Shown: in pieces, positions 35,179 through 46,075 of the stretch
Numbering within the stretch: the stretch's first letter is position 1
Layout: each line of letters starts with the position of its first letter
Assembly: GCA_028023455.1 (NCBI GenBank)
Contig: JAQFVV010012416.1
Coordinates: 4,633,594 to 4,697,593 of the forward strand
From: Epiperipatus broadwayi
Taxonomy: Eukaryota; Onychophora; Udeonychophora; Euonychophora; Peripatidae
Direction: 5' to 3'
Length of the DNA: 64,000 nucleotides
The notes under the pieces: generated by a model
Told to the model about the DNA's origin: nothing
The model's input: only the letters and a program-made list of their open reading frames with translations
Databases searched by the model: none
Translations under genes and position numbers: made by a program

Positions 35179-35424
35179 ATGGATTCTTTATTAGCTAATT
35201 GGTTAAATCTTAGAAAAAAATTTCATGTTTCAATCAGATTTTTTAAAGGTAAATCTTATCTACAAATACCTTTCCCTATACCAAAATCTAGATCATATCT
35301 CATTGTATTTTACATGGGTGTTTGTGATTCATTAGATAATTTTTTGCATCATCTCCAAACACTTGATTCTAATTTTGACTTTTGGAGATCCAAATTAAAT
35401 CATGTTAGTGGCAGGCAAATATAG
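35179..35424 (+). CDS. Unknown ORF, possible exon or mobile-element fragment
   Basis: An open frame that extends upstream to 35131 without stop and encodes about 97 residues, including SLLANWLNLRKKFHVSIRFF, IPFPIPKSRSYLIVFYMG and SLDNFLHHLQTLDSNFDFWR. The amino-acid composition is balanced, unlike the A/T-driven frames around it. I do not recognise a domain. It lies 180 bp upstream of a PLE-type foldback, so it could be a retroelement remnant. Confidence 0.3.
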   Translation: MDSLLANWLNLRKKFHVSIRFFKGKSYLQIPFPIPKSRSYLIVFYMGVCDSLDNFLHHLQTLDSNFDFWRSKLNHVSGRQI

Positions 35425-35607
35425 TATACAATAAACGCCATGTTGTGTGTGTATGTATATGTAATACATCACAAAGTTCGTAATGTATTTATTAATATAA
35501 TCTATGGTAGTCATAAAAACAATATTTAAACTTAATTATGTGATTATAAATAGTCAAACAAAAAAATAGTCATAGATCACATGATCCCATTCTTTTAAGC
35601 TTGTAAG

Positions 35608-35787
35608 ATATAAACAATGAGCATTGCCAATTGCTCAACAAGCTTCGTGATAAATTCTTAGCCAGAGAAAGCATTTAAAATATCTCTGTCAGGACCCCCC
35701 CCCCCGCCAGGATATTTTAAATGCTTTCTCTAGTTGAGCATTTATCACAAAGCTTGTTGAGCAATTGGAAATGCTCGTTGTTTATAG
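35608..35787. mobile_element. Foldback element with C-run at the centre
   Basis: Inverted arms of about 80 bp (35608-35690 and 35706-35787) around a C-run. The ends carry ACAAGCTT and a terminal hairpin GAGCA…TGCTC, the same position and shape as GAGCTT…AAGCTC in the other PLE-type foldbacks but with compensating base changes. No hammerhead core. Confidence 0.6.
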
Positions 35788-36638
35788 TTATGTGATTGTT
35801 TGTAAAAATGTTTTTGGTTCTTGTAATTATTATAGTATTGGAAATTTATTTTAATATTTAGCTTTAATAGTTTTTCGTATTAATTTATTGATGGCTATTT
35901 TTCTTATGATTACAATTTGTTTCATATCACTTTTGATGTGTTAATGATTTTTATTAATCATAATCTTATTACGTATTTATATAGTTACATTTTAATAAAA
36001 AAAAAATAAAGTTAATGATTGGTTGTTTAGAAGATCATGTGATGATCAAATACCAATAGGATGATTGAGCTTTGATCCAAGAATTTATCACCCTTCGCTT
36101 TCCTGTTAATTATATATTTGTATTTTTTAGTTGTTTCTATATGTTTTGATATATTATGTTTTTTTTTAGGTTAGACGATAAAATATCCAATATCTATGTT
36201 TATAGCTTATTTAATTATGACATCCTTCTCTTATATTAACAGAAAATTTGCATTTTAATATACACTAAAATATTCAATATAGAATAGTATCTTAGAATTT
36301 CTTTTCCATATTATTTAAAACTGCACTCACAATTATTATTAGCAGTCAATCATAAACTAATATATTCGATTTCTTTAGGGGGGGGGGGGCAAGGATCAAA
36401 TTGATAAAAATTAAAAAATTAAAGATAACTATTGTGACTTATACAAAAACAATATATTAACAACAATTATATTCATATATATGATATGCTGCTTCTTTAT
36501 TCTTTCTATTTGACCTAATGTGATCTTTTCTTTTTGATTTCTCCTGCAAACTTTTCTTTTTGAAAGATTTCATTCCCTTGTCTAATTATCTTTTCCATTG
36601 AATTCTCGTTAAACGTGAACTGCGCTGGTTAAATATTA
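35788..36638. other. AT-rich DNA, no gene recognised
   Basis: A G-run at 36379-36389; no motif seen. Confidence 0.5.
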
Positions 36639-36820
36639 AAAATGATAACAATTGAAGTCTGATGCTGGAATTCAAGATATTGTAAAAGATCTAGAAAGAG
36701 ACTATGTGCGATGGATATTGGAAATAAGAAAGAGTGCTAGTACAACGTGAAGAAGAGAGGCTAGAGATTGGAAAAACTGGATCAGCCTGCACTGAATCAA
36801 TAACTGTTAAAAATGATGAC
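36639..36820 (+). pseudogene. RTE-like LINE 3' fragment (RTE4)
   Basis: Only the last 180 bp of the family: AATGATAACAATTGAAGTCT through GGAATTCAAGATATTGTAAA AGATCTAG to the end near GATGACG. No intact frame. Confidence 0.7.
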
Positions 36821-36936
36821 GAAATGATTAATTGAATTAAAAAGGAATAATTTTATTTGTATCAGTATAGCAATTGTTCATTTTTGGGATCTTTAACCTT
36901 GAAGTAAAAATCAGTTTGTTTGTTTTTTTCTCATGT

Positions 36937-37027
36937 GTCATAGCATCAGCCGGGAAGTGAACCCGCTAACCTGGGGCAACTGCTTGTAAAGCAACCGTCG
37001 CTGACCTCTCGACCACCAATGCTTGAC
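36937..37027 (-). mobile_element. tRNA-like mini-SINE, copy A5
   Basis: Minus-strand order: GTCAAGCATTGGTGGTCGAG AGG, central arm, AGCGGGTTCACTTCCCGG and GATGCTATGAC with an A-rich tail. Same subfamily as A1. Flanks share an imperfect AAATCAGTTTG / AAATTAGTTTT. Confidence 0.8.
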
Positions 37028-38509
37028 AAATTAGTTTTTTTTAATAAAAAAATATATCTCCAAATTATCTAATTGTCAAACTTTAAATATTAGGTATGTT
37101 TATTAGAAATAATATGTCTAAGAATTTTGATAAAAGAAAAGTCCTAACGAGACAATGATTTGCATAACCTGGAAAAACAAGTTGAATTGTTGTTTTTTTT
37201 CTAAGTAATAAAAAGATCGTGATATTAGCTGAGTGTAAGTTACATGAAGAATGTGAATCAGCATAGATCATCATATGATATCTTCAGTGGCAGCAACATA
37301 GTCATCATTCCAGGAGCAGTCGTTTGCACCATGCTCTAGAGCTATGATCAGTCAATGGATACCACTTGAAAATTATATAATGTTGTTGGTAATAAATAAC
37401 ATTGTAAGTTGACAAGATAAAAAGCACAATTAAAAAAAAATGATTAAACCAGAAAAAATGAAATTTGGGAAAATAAATATAAAAGAATGCCTAATAATTT
37501 TGATCAATGGAAAAATTACACATATGGTAAATAAGCCTGCAATACAAAAGTGCTGGTCTTGTATAATCTATAAAATTTAGTGCAGTGATGGAGTGATGAA
37601 TAAGACAGTTAATTAAAACTATTATGCCCAATTCGCCATTAGGATATTCGAATGTCATGTGATTTCCTGCAAAAACAAGCATCATGATTATTAGTTCAGA
37701 TTAAAACATTTACAATGTAAATCAAACATATGCAAAACACAATTTAAATCTAATAGATTCATAGTATTTGTAAGTCATGGCAATAATTAGACAAAGATAA
37801 CTTTTTTTGCCATTGGGGAAAGTGACAGAAAATTAGAGCTAATAAAAGACATCTCTCATCATCACAGCATCTACTTAAAAATGAATATGGCGGCACCAAC
37901 ACTAAGAAAAAAGTATAGAAAGACAAAAAAATAACATGATAAAGATTAGTTTTACAAAAAATATATAAATCAAACCATTAAGCATAAATATTTGACATAT
38001 AGAACATTGTGGTCCATTATTTTGATAATTTAATATTGTTCAATGTTGTCTTTTAATTTATTTTGTAACAAATTTTCCTTTCTGAATTACCTCAATGCCT
38101 TGTCTAATAATGAATCTTTTCTTTTATTCTATCCTTGTCCACAATCTTCTCAATGAAAACAATTGATATTGTACTTCTTCAGAGAGTGTTTGAAATAATT
38201 TTTATAATGTAAATGGGATCTGCCTCATTCACTAATACCATACCCAAGTTCATCATAAATAAGTAGTCATGTATTTGTGGAAATTATATAAAATTGTATA
38301 CATTTTTATATGTTGAAAGAGGAAAAAAATGCATAAAATCAACATAAGGGCTTTTGGTATTAATAGAATTTCTCCTTTTGAATGCATATGCTTGGTTTTT
38401 AATTGATGATCAGCCTGAAGATTTAATTAAAACTGAATACTTAACAACTAACTAGAATTATTAAAATAAAAAGCATACAATCAATTTTTTGGATGATGAA
38501 GCTTTTTGA
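37028..38509. other. AT-rich DNA, no gene recognised
   Basis: Small minus frames at 37083-37274 and 37491-37685 have no motif. No repeat recognised. Confidence 0.5.
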
Positions 38510-38692
38510 ATTTTTGGATTGTGTAAAAGACCCAGAAAGAGACCGCATATGAGATGATGGATAGATGAAATAAGGAAATGTTCTGGTGTGATATGGAGAT
38601 GAAAGGATAGAGATCAGAGAAGATGGATTGAACTTGGCAAGACCTTAATACAGCAATGGATCGATAATGGTTGAAAACGATTATCATGATAA
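38510..38692 (+). pseudogene. RTE-like LINE 3' fragment (RTE5)
   Basis: Matches the last 180 bp of RTE1: AGACCCAGAAAGAGACCGCA, ATGGATAGATGAAATAAGG, AGATGGATTGAACTTGG and the end GATAATGGTTGAAAACG. No frame remains. Confidence 0.75.
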
Positions 38693-38926
38693 TAAAAGGA
38701 ATGTATTAATTACAATAATTTTATTGAAAAAACCAAATGAAATTTTTGTTAAAAATGTCTTCATTAGAGCCATAAGGGAGCTTGAAATAAAATTTTAAAT
38801 CGGGCATTACCAATCATTTAGTTTAACCAATCATCTTATCGATTTATAACGATAATCATAATAAAATGTGTTTGATGGTTAACTGTTGGTATGAGACAGT
38901 TACCTGAAAAAAAAAAAAATCATATT

Positions 38927-39007
38927 GTCAAGCGTTGATGGCCTAACTGTTAGCGTAGCTATCTTCCAAGTCTTGGCCCGGGTTCGCTTCCCGGTCGGCG
39001 CTTTGAC
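38927..39007 (+). mobile_element. tRNA-like mini-SINE, copy A6 (short variant)
   Basis: GTCAAGCGTTGATGGCCTAA through CCCGGGTTCGCTTCCCGG to CTTTGAC. At 81 bp it lacks the long central arm seen in other copies and so is closest in size to a normal tRNA. Flanking duplication AAAATCATA (38916-38924 and 39018-39026). Confidence 0.8.
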
Positions 39008-39552
39008 ATATATATATAAAATCATAAGACTGATTGAAATTTGAAAAATTCTCACTTTTAATCAGCTTAAATTTAAACTTAGCTGTAGCATGTAATGTAT
39101 ATATATGGTTTGATAGAAAAATAAGTTCTGAACCATGACATTTGCTGTAAAGTATTTTTTTAAAATTACCAATGTTTTTCTTTTTTGTAATAAAATGATC
39201 AAATATATCTTCCTATTTATTAAAACTATAAAACCGTATATAAAGTCGTATATTATTTAAACAATTTTTTTTAATTCCCATTGTTTATTTTTATTTTTAA
39301 AAAATGATTTGCATAAATATGTTAATTAATATTATCCATTTCCGAATATTAATTTTTTTAACATTTTGAGGTCAAGCATGATTTATATTTTGACTCCGAT
39401 TATCCTTTAGGGCTAAATTTTATATATATATACTTCCTGATTAAATTTGTTCATCAGTTTGTCTTTTATATATTATTTAAAAATATTTTATATTAGTATA
39501 TGAATTTTTTCTACAGTACAGGCTTTTTCATATCTGCACTCCAATAAATAAT

Positions 39553-39708
39553 ATATAAGGGTTTAAACTCAAAATTTCACACGACTCTCAACTATCCACG
39601 CTATCTCATACTGCTGACACACTTGATCACACACACACATGTCAGCAGTATGAGATAACGTGGATAGTTAAGCGTCGTGTGAAAGTCTGAGTTCAAACCC
39701 TCTATTAT
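39553..39708. mobile_element. Family 2 retrozyme end as a palindrome
   Basis: Two inverted copies of the tRNA-like end (left arm 39553-39617, right arm 39641-39708) around a CA-rich loop. The right arm has box B GAGTTCAAACCC and the left its complement. The ribozyme part is absent. Confidence 0.65.
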
Positions 39709-40264
39709 AATATTAAGTAAAAAATTACGAACTTTTTTTTTTGACAGCATTATTTAAAAAATAAAAGCTGGAGCAAGAATACTGTTATATATATATTATT
39801 ATTATTGATAAACAGAATATTTACAAATGTAAACATGCTGCATTTACAAAAATAAAAAATTAAACTTTAGACTTACTGCACTAATATATGACATATTTCA
39901 CAATAACTTAGAATCATACTCGATCTCATATTATTCCAGTATCATACAACAACTACGTTATTCAAAAGAATGATTATAAGCATTTGTGCCTGTATACTTA
40001 CACAATCCAGAATTGTGTCCAGATATTTGGGTTTTGAAAGTCAGATTGTTTTTTATTTGTTATGTGCTTTTTCAGTTAATGAACAGTGTCTGTTTTAACA
40101 GTTTCTACTTTATCTAATTATAATATTTGAAAAAAAAAATCATTTATTTGTTTAAAAATATTATTTTATCAGTGGTACTGCTCCATAAATGCTGTAATGC
40201 TGCAACACTCCCCCCCCCCCCCAATTATTATGCGTATGCATGAAAATATCAATAATATAACAAT
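39709..40264. other. AT-rich DNA with a poly-C run
   Basis: A C-run lies at 40208-40221. Nothing else recognised. Confidence 0.5.
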
Positions 40265-40278
40265 CATTCAATATGTAA

Positions 40279-40955
40279 TATTTTTCTGAAGGTTTGTGAT
40301 GATGGTATTCTAGCTGTATTTTTATATTGGACTATTTCCATCATCTAATATGTGTGTTGAATGTCTTTAGAAAAGTTTAATTTTATTTAAATATTCCAAA
40401 TGCATTCAACTGTTAGTAATATCACAGCAAACAGGTTGTATATGCACCAACTGTTAGTAATACCACAGCAAACAACTGTTAGTAATATCACAGCAAACAG
40501 GTTAGTATATGCACAACATTTCAAGAGATATTTTGTCCCCTCTTCTTCAGGTGTTGCTGGCCTGCAGTGGCAGTATTAGCATGGGATTCGAACCTGGGTC
40601 CTTAGATTCTTGATTATTGAATTTTAAGGTAGGGTGGCTCAGTTGGTTACAGCATTACCTTACAATTCAATAATCAAGAATCTAAGGACCCAGGTTCGAA
40701 TCCCATGCTAATACTGTCACTGGTCAGGCCAGCAACACCTGAAGAAGAGAGGAGAAAATACCTCCTGAAACATTGTGTGTATTCTAACCTGTTTGCTGTG
40801 ATATTACTAACAGTTGTTTGCTGTGGTGATATACTAACCTGTTTGCTGTGATATTACTAACAGTTGAATGATTTGGAATATTTAAATAAAATTAAACTTT
40901 TCTAAAGACATTCAACACACATCTTACATGATGGAAATAGTCCAATATAAAAATA
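40279..40955. mobile_element. Family C foldback element with tRNA-like arms and 14-bp duplication
   Basis: Inverted arms of roughly 300 bp, beginning TTTTTCTGAAGGTTTGTGAT at the left and ending with TAGTCCAATATAAAAATA at the right. Both arms contain a tRNA-like region; the plus copy reads GGTGGCTCAGTTGGTTACAG (box A) and CAGGTTCGAATCCC (box B, 40690-40705). The perfect 14-mer CATTCAATATGTAA flanks it (40265-40278, 40956-40969). Internal short duplications of CACAGCAAACA occur at 40430-40500. The duplication length indicates retroposition rather than cut-and-paste transposition. Confidence 0.75.
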
Positions 40956-41060
40956 CATTCAATATGTAAGTATAACTTATTAAATCGTTTTTAAAAAGAA
41001 TTTTAATCAATGCTTGAGATCCTATTCAAAGATGCTGATAATTATAGCAGTGTCAGAAAT

Positions 41061-41156
41061 ATCATATTTATATATTGGACTAATTCCATCATCTTATATT
41101 AGATGATGGGAATAGTTCAATATATAAATACAATTAAAATACCATCATCACAAACC
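41061..41156. mobile_element. Family C mini-palindrome
   Basis: Only the outermost arm sequences remain (TTGGACTAATTCCATCATCT and its inverted partner GATGATGGGAATAGTTCAAT). Flanks TGTCAGAAAT / TGTCAGAACT form a 9-of-10 duplication. Confidence 0.55.
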
Positions 41157-41299
41157 TGTCAGAACTTAATCTATTATGTGAAACATTATAAATTATACAA
41201 ATAATTGAATCACAAAAACTCAAAATGTACTAATGATTATTAAGCATATGCACTATATATATAAAGGGCATATAGCTTTATTACTCGGGAGTTCATAGA

Positions 41300-41372
41300 A
41301 GTCCAAGCGGCAGAATCGATCCTGAAAACTCCCGATCTCAAATCAGACGTTTACCAACTGCGCCAACAGCAT
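41300..41372 (-). pseudogene. tRNA-like sequence, perhaps Ser(UCA)-like
   Basis: On the minus strand box A TGGCGCAGTTGG (41354-41365) is perfect, followed by an anticodon-arm-like TCTGA TTTGAGA TCGGG (anticodon TGA) and box B GGATCGATTCTG. The acceptor stem does not close convincingly, so it is a pseudogene or a SINE head rather than a working tRNA gene. Confidence 0.4.
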
Positions 41373-41513
41373 ATAAAAAATTATAAAAGGAAAAATCAAT
41401 GATTTTAAAAATTCTCATATAGTATATATGTGAATAACTTTACTAATGACAAGATTTATTGTTCGTATATTTTTTATTAATTTTCTGTATATATTAATTA
41501 TTATAAACATGTT

Positions 41514-41636
41514 ATACAGGGTATATGAACACAGACTTTCAGATGACCCATCACTCTCCACTCTATCTGAAAGTCTGTGCTCATATACCCTATATTACAT
41601 ATATACATACAGGTATATAATAACCCTGTGTTTCAG
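41514..41636 (+). mobile_element. Family 1 retrozyme mini-copy with 13-bp duplication
   Basis: A 123-bp element consisting of the end sequence AGGGTATATGAACACAGACT in inverted orientation, a short loop, and the forward end CTGTGCTCATATACCCTA with the 3' hairpin ACAGG…CCTGT and TTTCAG. Flanked by the perfect duplication TTATAAACATGTT (41501-41513, 41637-41649). The ribozyme is missing, so the end sequences alone seem to define the mobile unit. Confidence 0.8.
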
Positions 41637-41649
41637 TTATAAACATGTT

Positions 41650-42240
41650 CTAACTGAAATAACTTAATTAAATTAAAAAATTTAATTAAAAAAGTGAATA
41701 ACTTAATTAAATTAAGTATTTATAGTTTATTAATATGCAATATGTTGCCAAAGGTTTATACATTCTTAAAAACTTTCCAGTGTATGTATTTACATATCTT
41801 TAAGTATTTTGATAGAATTTAGTAGTGTTTTCATTTTTGTTTTTTATTAATATATATATTAAAACTTTGAATTCAGCCAGTATTTATCTTATCCTAATGA
41901 AACTAATAGTTTTAGTTTTTGCTTTGTTCCTTGACTATGGGGAGATGATCTATGTAAAGGTTTAATTTCCTTAGTGTGTGCGTAAATGTAGTACACATGA
42001 CTTGATTTCCTAACAATATATATTGTACTGATGTAGGCCGCTACAAATTATTTATAGTGTTTATTAAGAGTAAAATTTATTGAAATAAATTAATAAAAAA
42101 AGAAAAAAGGAGGGGAGGTTTAGAGTATGTTCGGAAAAGAATAAACAATTAAGTGGAGGGGGGAAGGGATTCGGTACGAGTAATAATTAAAAGGCGATTA
42201 ACATTTTAATTAATGTATAACAAAAAAAGGGGGAGAAAAA
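41650..42240. other. AT-rich DNA, no gene recognised
   Basis: GGGGAGG-type purine-rich patches at 42100-42180; no motif. Confidence 0.5.
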
Positions 42241-42335
42241 CAAGCGTTGTTAGCCGAGAGGTCATCGCAAATGCCTTGCAAGCAAGTAGTTGGTTGCAGA
42301 CGGTTGTGGGTTCGCGTCCCGGCCGATGCCATGAC
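42241..42335 (+). mobile_element. tRNA-like mini-SINE, copy A7
   Basis: CAAGCGTTGTTAGCCGAGAG G, arm GCAAGCAAGTAGTTGGTTGC, TTGTGGGTTCGCGTCCCGG, GATGCCATGAC, then an A-run. Box A and box B are well preserved. Confidence 0.8.
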
Positions 42336-42797
42336 ATATAGAAAAAAAACGGGAAATTTTTTATCAAATCATTGAATCTAACATAAGATTTTCTCTTTTG
42401 CCTTATGATGTTGAAGTAATCGAGTGTGTGTGCATTTATATTTAAAAGAAAAAAAAACAAACAAATAAAATATTAAAAATGAAAGCTAATATAATTCAAA
42501 TAAAAGAACTAATAAAAGGAAATCTAAGATAAGTTCAAGAACTTAAAACCAAAACAAAGGAAAGTATATAATTGCAATGGCTATTGCTAATTAACAAACA
42601 AAGGGATCATATACTACTGTTTAATTGATACATAAACCAATGGGAAGAATCTAATGAAGCATGGACTTTCAAAGAAAAGGAATTGAAGCCAAATAGAATT
42701 AGAACAGTATGTTTGATCGATCCTAAGATAAGAGACACCGGATATATAAGGGAGAAGTCTGCATTGCTAAAATATTTTATTAGCAATAGTATTATCA
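42336..42797. other. AT-rich DNA, no gene recognised
   Basis: Downstream (minus strand) of the possible PAN-like exon; no second exon recognised. Confidence 0.4.
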
Positions 42798-43004
42798 TTA
42801 TTTAATGGATGCCCTGTCAGTATTCTTTTCTGTGATAAACTCTTCATTGAAATAGTTGAAACCAGCAGATAAACTGCATTGCTGAACACATTGGATCATG
42901 CAACCGGCTTGAATTTTCACTGCAGTAACACCAGCAGTTAGTTCACAAAAATCATGTTCATCTGAAGTATGGGAAATCATCGGAGTGTCTATGCCTAAAT
43001 CCAC
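42798..43004 (-). CDS. Candidate exon, PAN/apple-like cysteine pattern
   Basis: A minus-strand open frame encodes DEHDFCELTAGVTAVKIQAG, then CMIQCVQQCSLSAGFNYFNE. Three cysteines spaced C-x3-C-x3-C followed by GFNYF resemble the core of PAN/apple domains in secreted animal proteins. The frame extends a few codons upstream of 43004 and ends at a stop at 42800-42798. No signal peptide or flanking exons were found. It is the most protein-like host sequence I see, but the evidence is one motif. Confidence 0.3.
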   Translation of the reverse strand: MDLGIDTPMISHTSDEHDFCELTAGVTAVKIQAGCMIQCVQQCSLSAGFNYFNEEFITEKNTDRASIK

Positions 43005-43449
43005 AAATAGCTCATATGCATATCAATCAAATCATATGAGGAATCAATACCAACCGGGTAGGAGCAAGAGAAGCAGCAGAATGCTATATTACCTTATCCA
43101 CATCTAGTGTTCTAACCTTAGGTAAATAATTTCATTTTATTATATGTCTTTGAAATCTTAACTTATAGCCATTGCAAATTAAAATTTTAAACACCTATCA
43201 AACTATAAATTAGAACTTAATCATGTATAGAACTATTGATATCAATGGTGTAATTATCCACATTAGCTTTCATAATAGGACTTTAAATCAAATATCTTAT
43301 TCATTTATATGCATGTATTCTGTTATTAAATATGTGTTTAGTTCATATTTGTTTAGAAAATGTATATGTGTGTAATTTTGAAAGCATATTGAATCATATA
43401 TCTTAAATAGAATGTATGTCCATAATGTCATTACAAAACAATGTCTCTT
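43005..43449. other. AT-rich DNA, no gene recognised
   Basis: No motif seen. Confidence 0.45.
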
Positions 43450-43543
43450 GTCTTGCATTGGTGGTCAAGAGGTCAGCGTGACTGCCTTGCACTAGCAGGC
43501 AGTTGCCCGGGTTGTGGGTTCGCATCCCAGCCGATGCTATGAC
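43450..43543 (+). mobile_element. tRNA-like mini-SINE, copy A8
   Basis: GTCTTGCATTGGTGGTCAAG AGG, central hairpin ACTGCC…GGCAGT, GTTGTGGGTTCGCATCCCAG and CGATGCTATGAC followed by an A-rich tail. GCATTG near the 5' end can pair with CGATGC near the 3' end, and GTC with GAC. Confidence 0.8.
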
Positions 43544-44379
43544 ACTTAAAAAGAACAAACAATGTTCTAATTGCTGCAAGTTAGGATAGTTTAATTGACA
43601 TGGTGTTGAGAGCGGGGAAAGGAATTGTGCAACAGATTTAAATAACGTATAAGGATTCAGTCAGATAAATATTTGTCACATATTGGTATTTAAAAGAATA
43701 GGGTTTACATTGTGGGTGGAGAGTTCAGAGTATTTAGATTCAATGAGCTAGCTGGGATAATCGGATACTAAATTTGTAGTTGGTCGAGCGAACATGTTAA
43801 TTGCATCATAATTAACTGGCGCCTAATGGTTTTCCTTAAAATAAATAAAGTGCTTGGAAGGTCAGTGTTATAATTTAATAACAGAGAATTATTATTATTG
43901 GTAGCTTATTATCAATGGTATTATTATCTCTACCTGAAGAACTGGGAGCCTTCAAAGATGATGATAGGGAAAGGAAGAAGGGGAAGAAGAAATACCTTTC
44001 ATGTAAATAAAGAGGGCTTGGTTCAATATATATGAAGAAAAGTAATATAAAAATATTTTAAAAATTTATTCATTAAAAAGAATTGCATATCTGGAATTCT
44101 GGAAAATGGTCCCAAAATGATAATAATATAAAAAACATAAGTATCAAATGGTAAGAAAAACTATAAAGAGAATAAAATTTTCAAAAATCTAAAATAATGG
44201 CTTGCATTAGAAGAAACATTACAATAAGAAGAAAAAATAGAATTATTATTTAAAAAAGTGATATGACATCATGGTTTGTGCAAAGAATTCTACAAAGAAT
44301 TATATATTAATAAAGAATAAGAAAATAAAGTTGGCATGAAATTAGATCTATGAAGAAGGAAAACACTTCATGTAATGAT
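43544..44379. other. AT-rich DNA, no gene recognised
   Basis: Purine-rich patches (43960-44000); no motif. Confidence 0.5.
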
Positions 44380-45768
44380 GTATTTATTGCCGATATCTTA
44401 AAAAAGATGATCAAATAGGAAAATTGTCAAAACATTGCACTAAATCTTCAAATGATAAAGATATAGACGTGGTTGGAAGAGCACAGTAATAATAGTGACA
44501 TTTTTTAAAATGGTGATGAAGAAGATATTAAAAATTACTAATAGCTTTTATCATGGTAACTTGAATTTGTCTACAGCAAACTTCACACTCATACCAATCA
44601 AAATAACAACTGGATATAAAAGTTGTTTTAGACGATGGATCATATCCTAATATTGTGGCAAATAATATAAAGAATCAACGAATGTGAATTATCATTATGC
44701 TTTGTATTTGTAGATTATGACATTGATTAAAACATTAAATATCAAGATATAAATATAAAATATCATATTCCAAAAACTATTTGTAAAATAGCAACAACCC
44801 TGATTACATTATATACGGATACTAAGAAGATTAGTATTGCCAACACCAAATGATTCCACATCCCAAAATTTTTACAACAGTTTTACAAAAAAATCTTTTG
44901 TAGATTAAAATGGGAATCTAAGAGAATCAAAATATGTAAAGAGTATAGATTTTGCAAATGCTGTAGTTTTTTTTTGTTTGGAAGTAATATTACCGAGCTT
45001 CAGAAAATATTACAAGGATTATCAAATGAAGGTATAAAAAAAAGAAGGATTAAGGGAAATACTACAAAAGCCAATGTTTCAGATGAAGATGAAGATGAAA
45101 AAAAGTGGGACTAAAGATAAATACTACAAAGATTAAAAGTAATGTTTAAAAGATATCCTCAGGGGGAAAAAAGCAAATATTGAGAATCATGAATTAGAAG
45201 AAGTTAACAAAAATATATACCTTTGTCAGGTTGCCAATAGAGATGAATGTATAATACGTGAAATTAATCAAGTAATTAAATTTGGCTGGAGATTTATTGA
45301 TAGAAATAACTTAACATTAAAAGAAAATATGCCTATGTATTTTAAAAAAAGTTTCCAATAGATTGATTTTACCAATTCTTAGTTAGGATCTGAACAAAGC
45401 ATTATGGAGACCTCAAACCACTCAACAAAATGATATATGATGGGTGTAACAAGAGATTGAAAGTGAAATATCTGAATAAAAGAACAAATAGGAATTATTG
45501 ACATCACTGAAAAATATTAAGAAACTGAAATGGAGTTGGACTAGACATATTAGTAGAAGAGATGATAACAGATGGACAATCAAGGTCTTAAACTGAATGC
45601 CAAGAGATTATTAAAAAAGTTGAAAAACACATGTGTTTTAGATGAATGAAACAAAGTTTTCTCATGTGATGTGGAGAGAGGTTATAAATTAGAAAAACTG
45701 GATTAGACTTTGAGGGGCATTCAACTTACAGTGGATTGATAATAGTCAAAAGTAATAATGATGATGAT
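44380..45768 (+). pseudogene. RTE-like LINE fragment (RTE6), strongly decayed
   Basis: Family landmarks in order: TATAAAAGTTGTTTTAG (GYKSCF), CTTTGTATTTGTAGATTATG (FVFVDYD), ATAGATTTTGCAAATG (RFANA), GAAATTAATCAAGTAATTAA, AACCACTCAACAAAATG, ATGGAGTTGGACTAGACATA and the end GTGGATTGATAATAGTC. Many indels and stops; no long open frame. More diverged than RTE1 and RTE3. Confidence 0.75.
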
Positions 45769-46075
45769 GGGTGTTTATATAAATAAATAATATATTTACA
45801 ATCTGTAACAATTCTAGCCTATGTTGTTAATAACAGTTAATGTAATCTGATATAATTAAGACAATTGATGAATTAACATTCATACATATATATATAAACA
45901 TTATAAGCATAAAGCTAAACTAGTCAATATATAATTAAAATTACCCCAAGTCCAAAATTCAACAAGACCAGCAAAAAATAATATTAAAACACAACCAAAG
46001 GTTTCACTGCTACAAGCAGACTTCTCTTCTCAAGTGTAAAGAACTACAAAAACTATACAATATATATATATAATA

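Noticed and set aside
40740-40790. Hammerhead call for CTGAAGA…GAAAC in family C elements
   Set aside because: Core-like boxes and a hairpin are present, but I could find no complementary stem I strands, so I did not list it as a ribozyme.
42241-42335. Functional tRNA gene
   Set aside because: The acceptor and anticodon arms do not fit a tRNA, and the A-tail, target duplications and multiple copies show a SINE.
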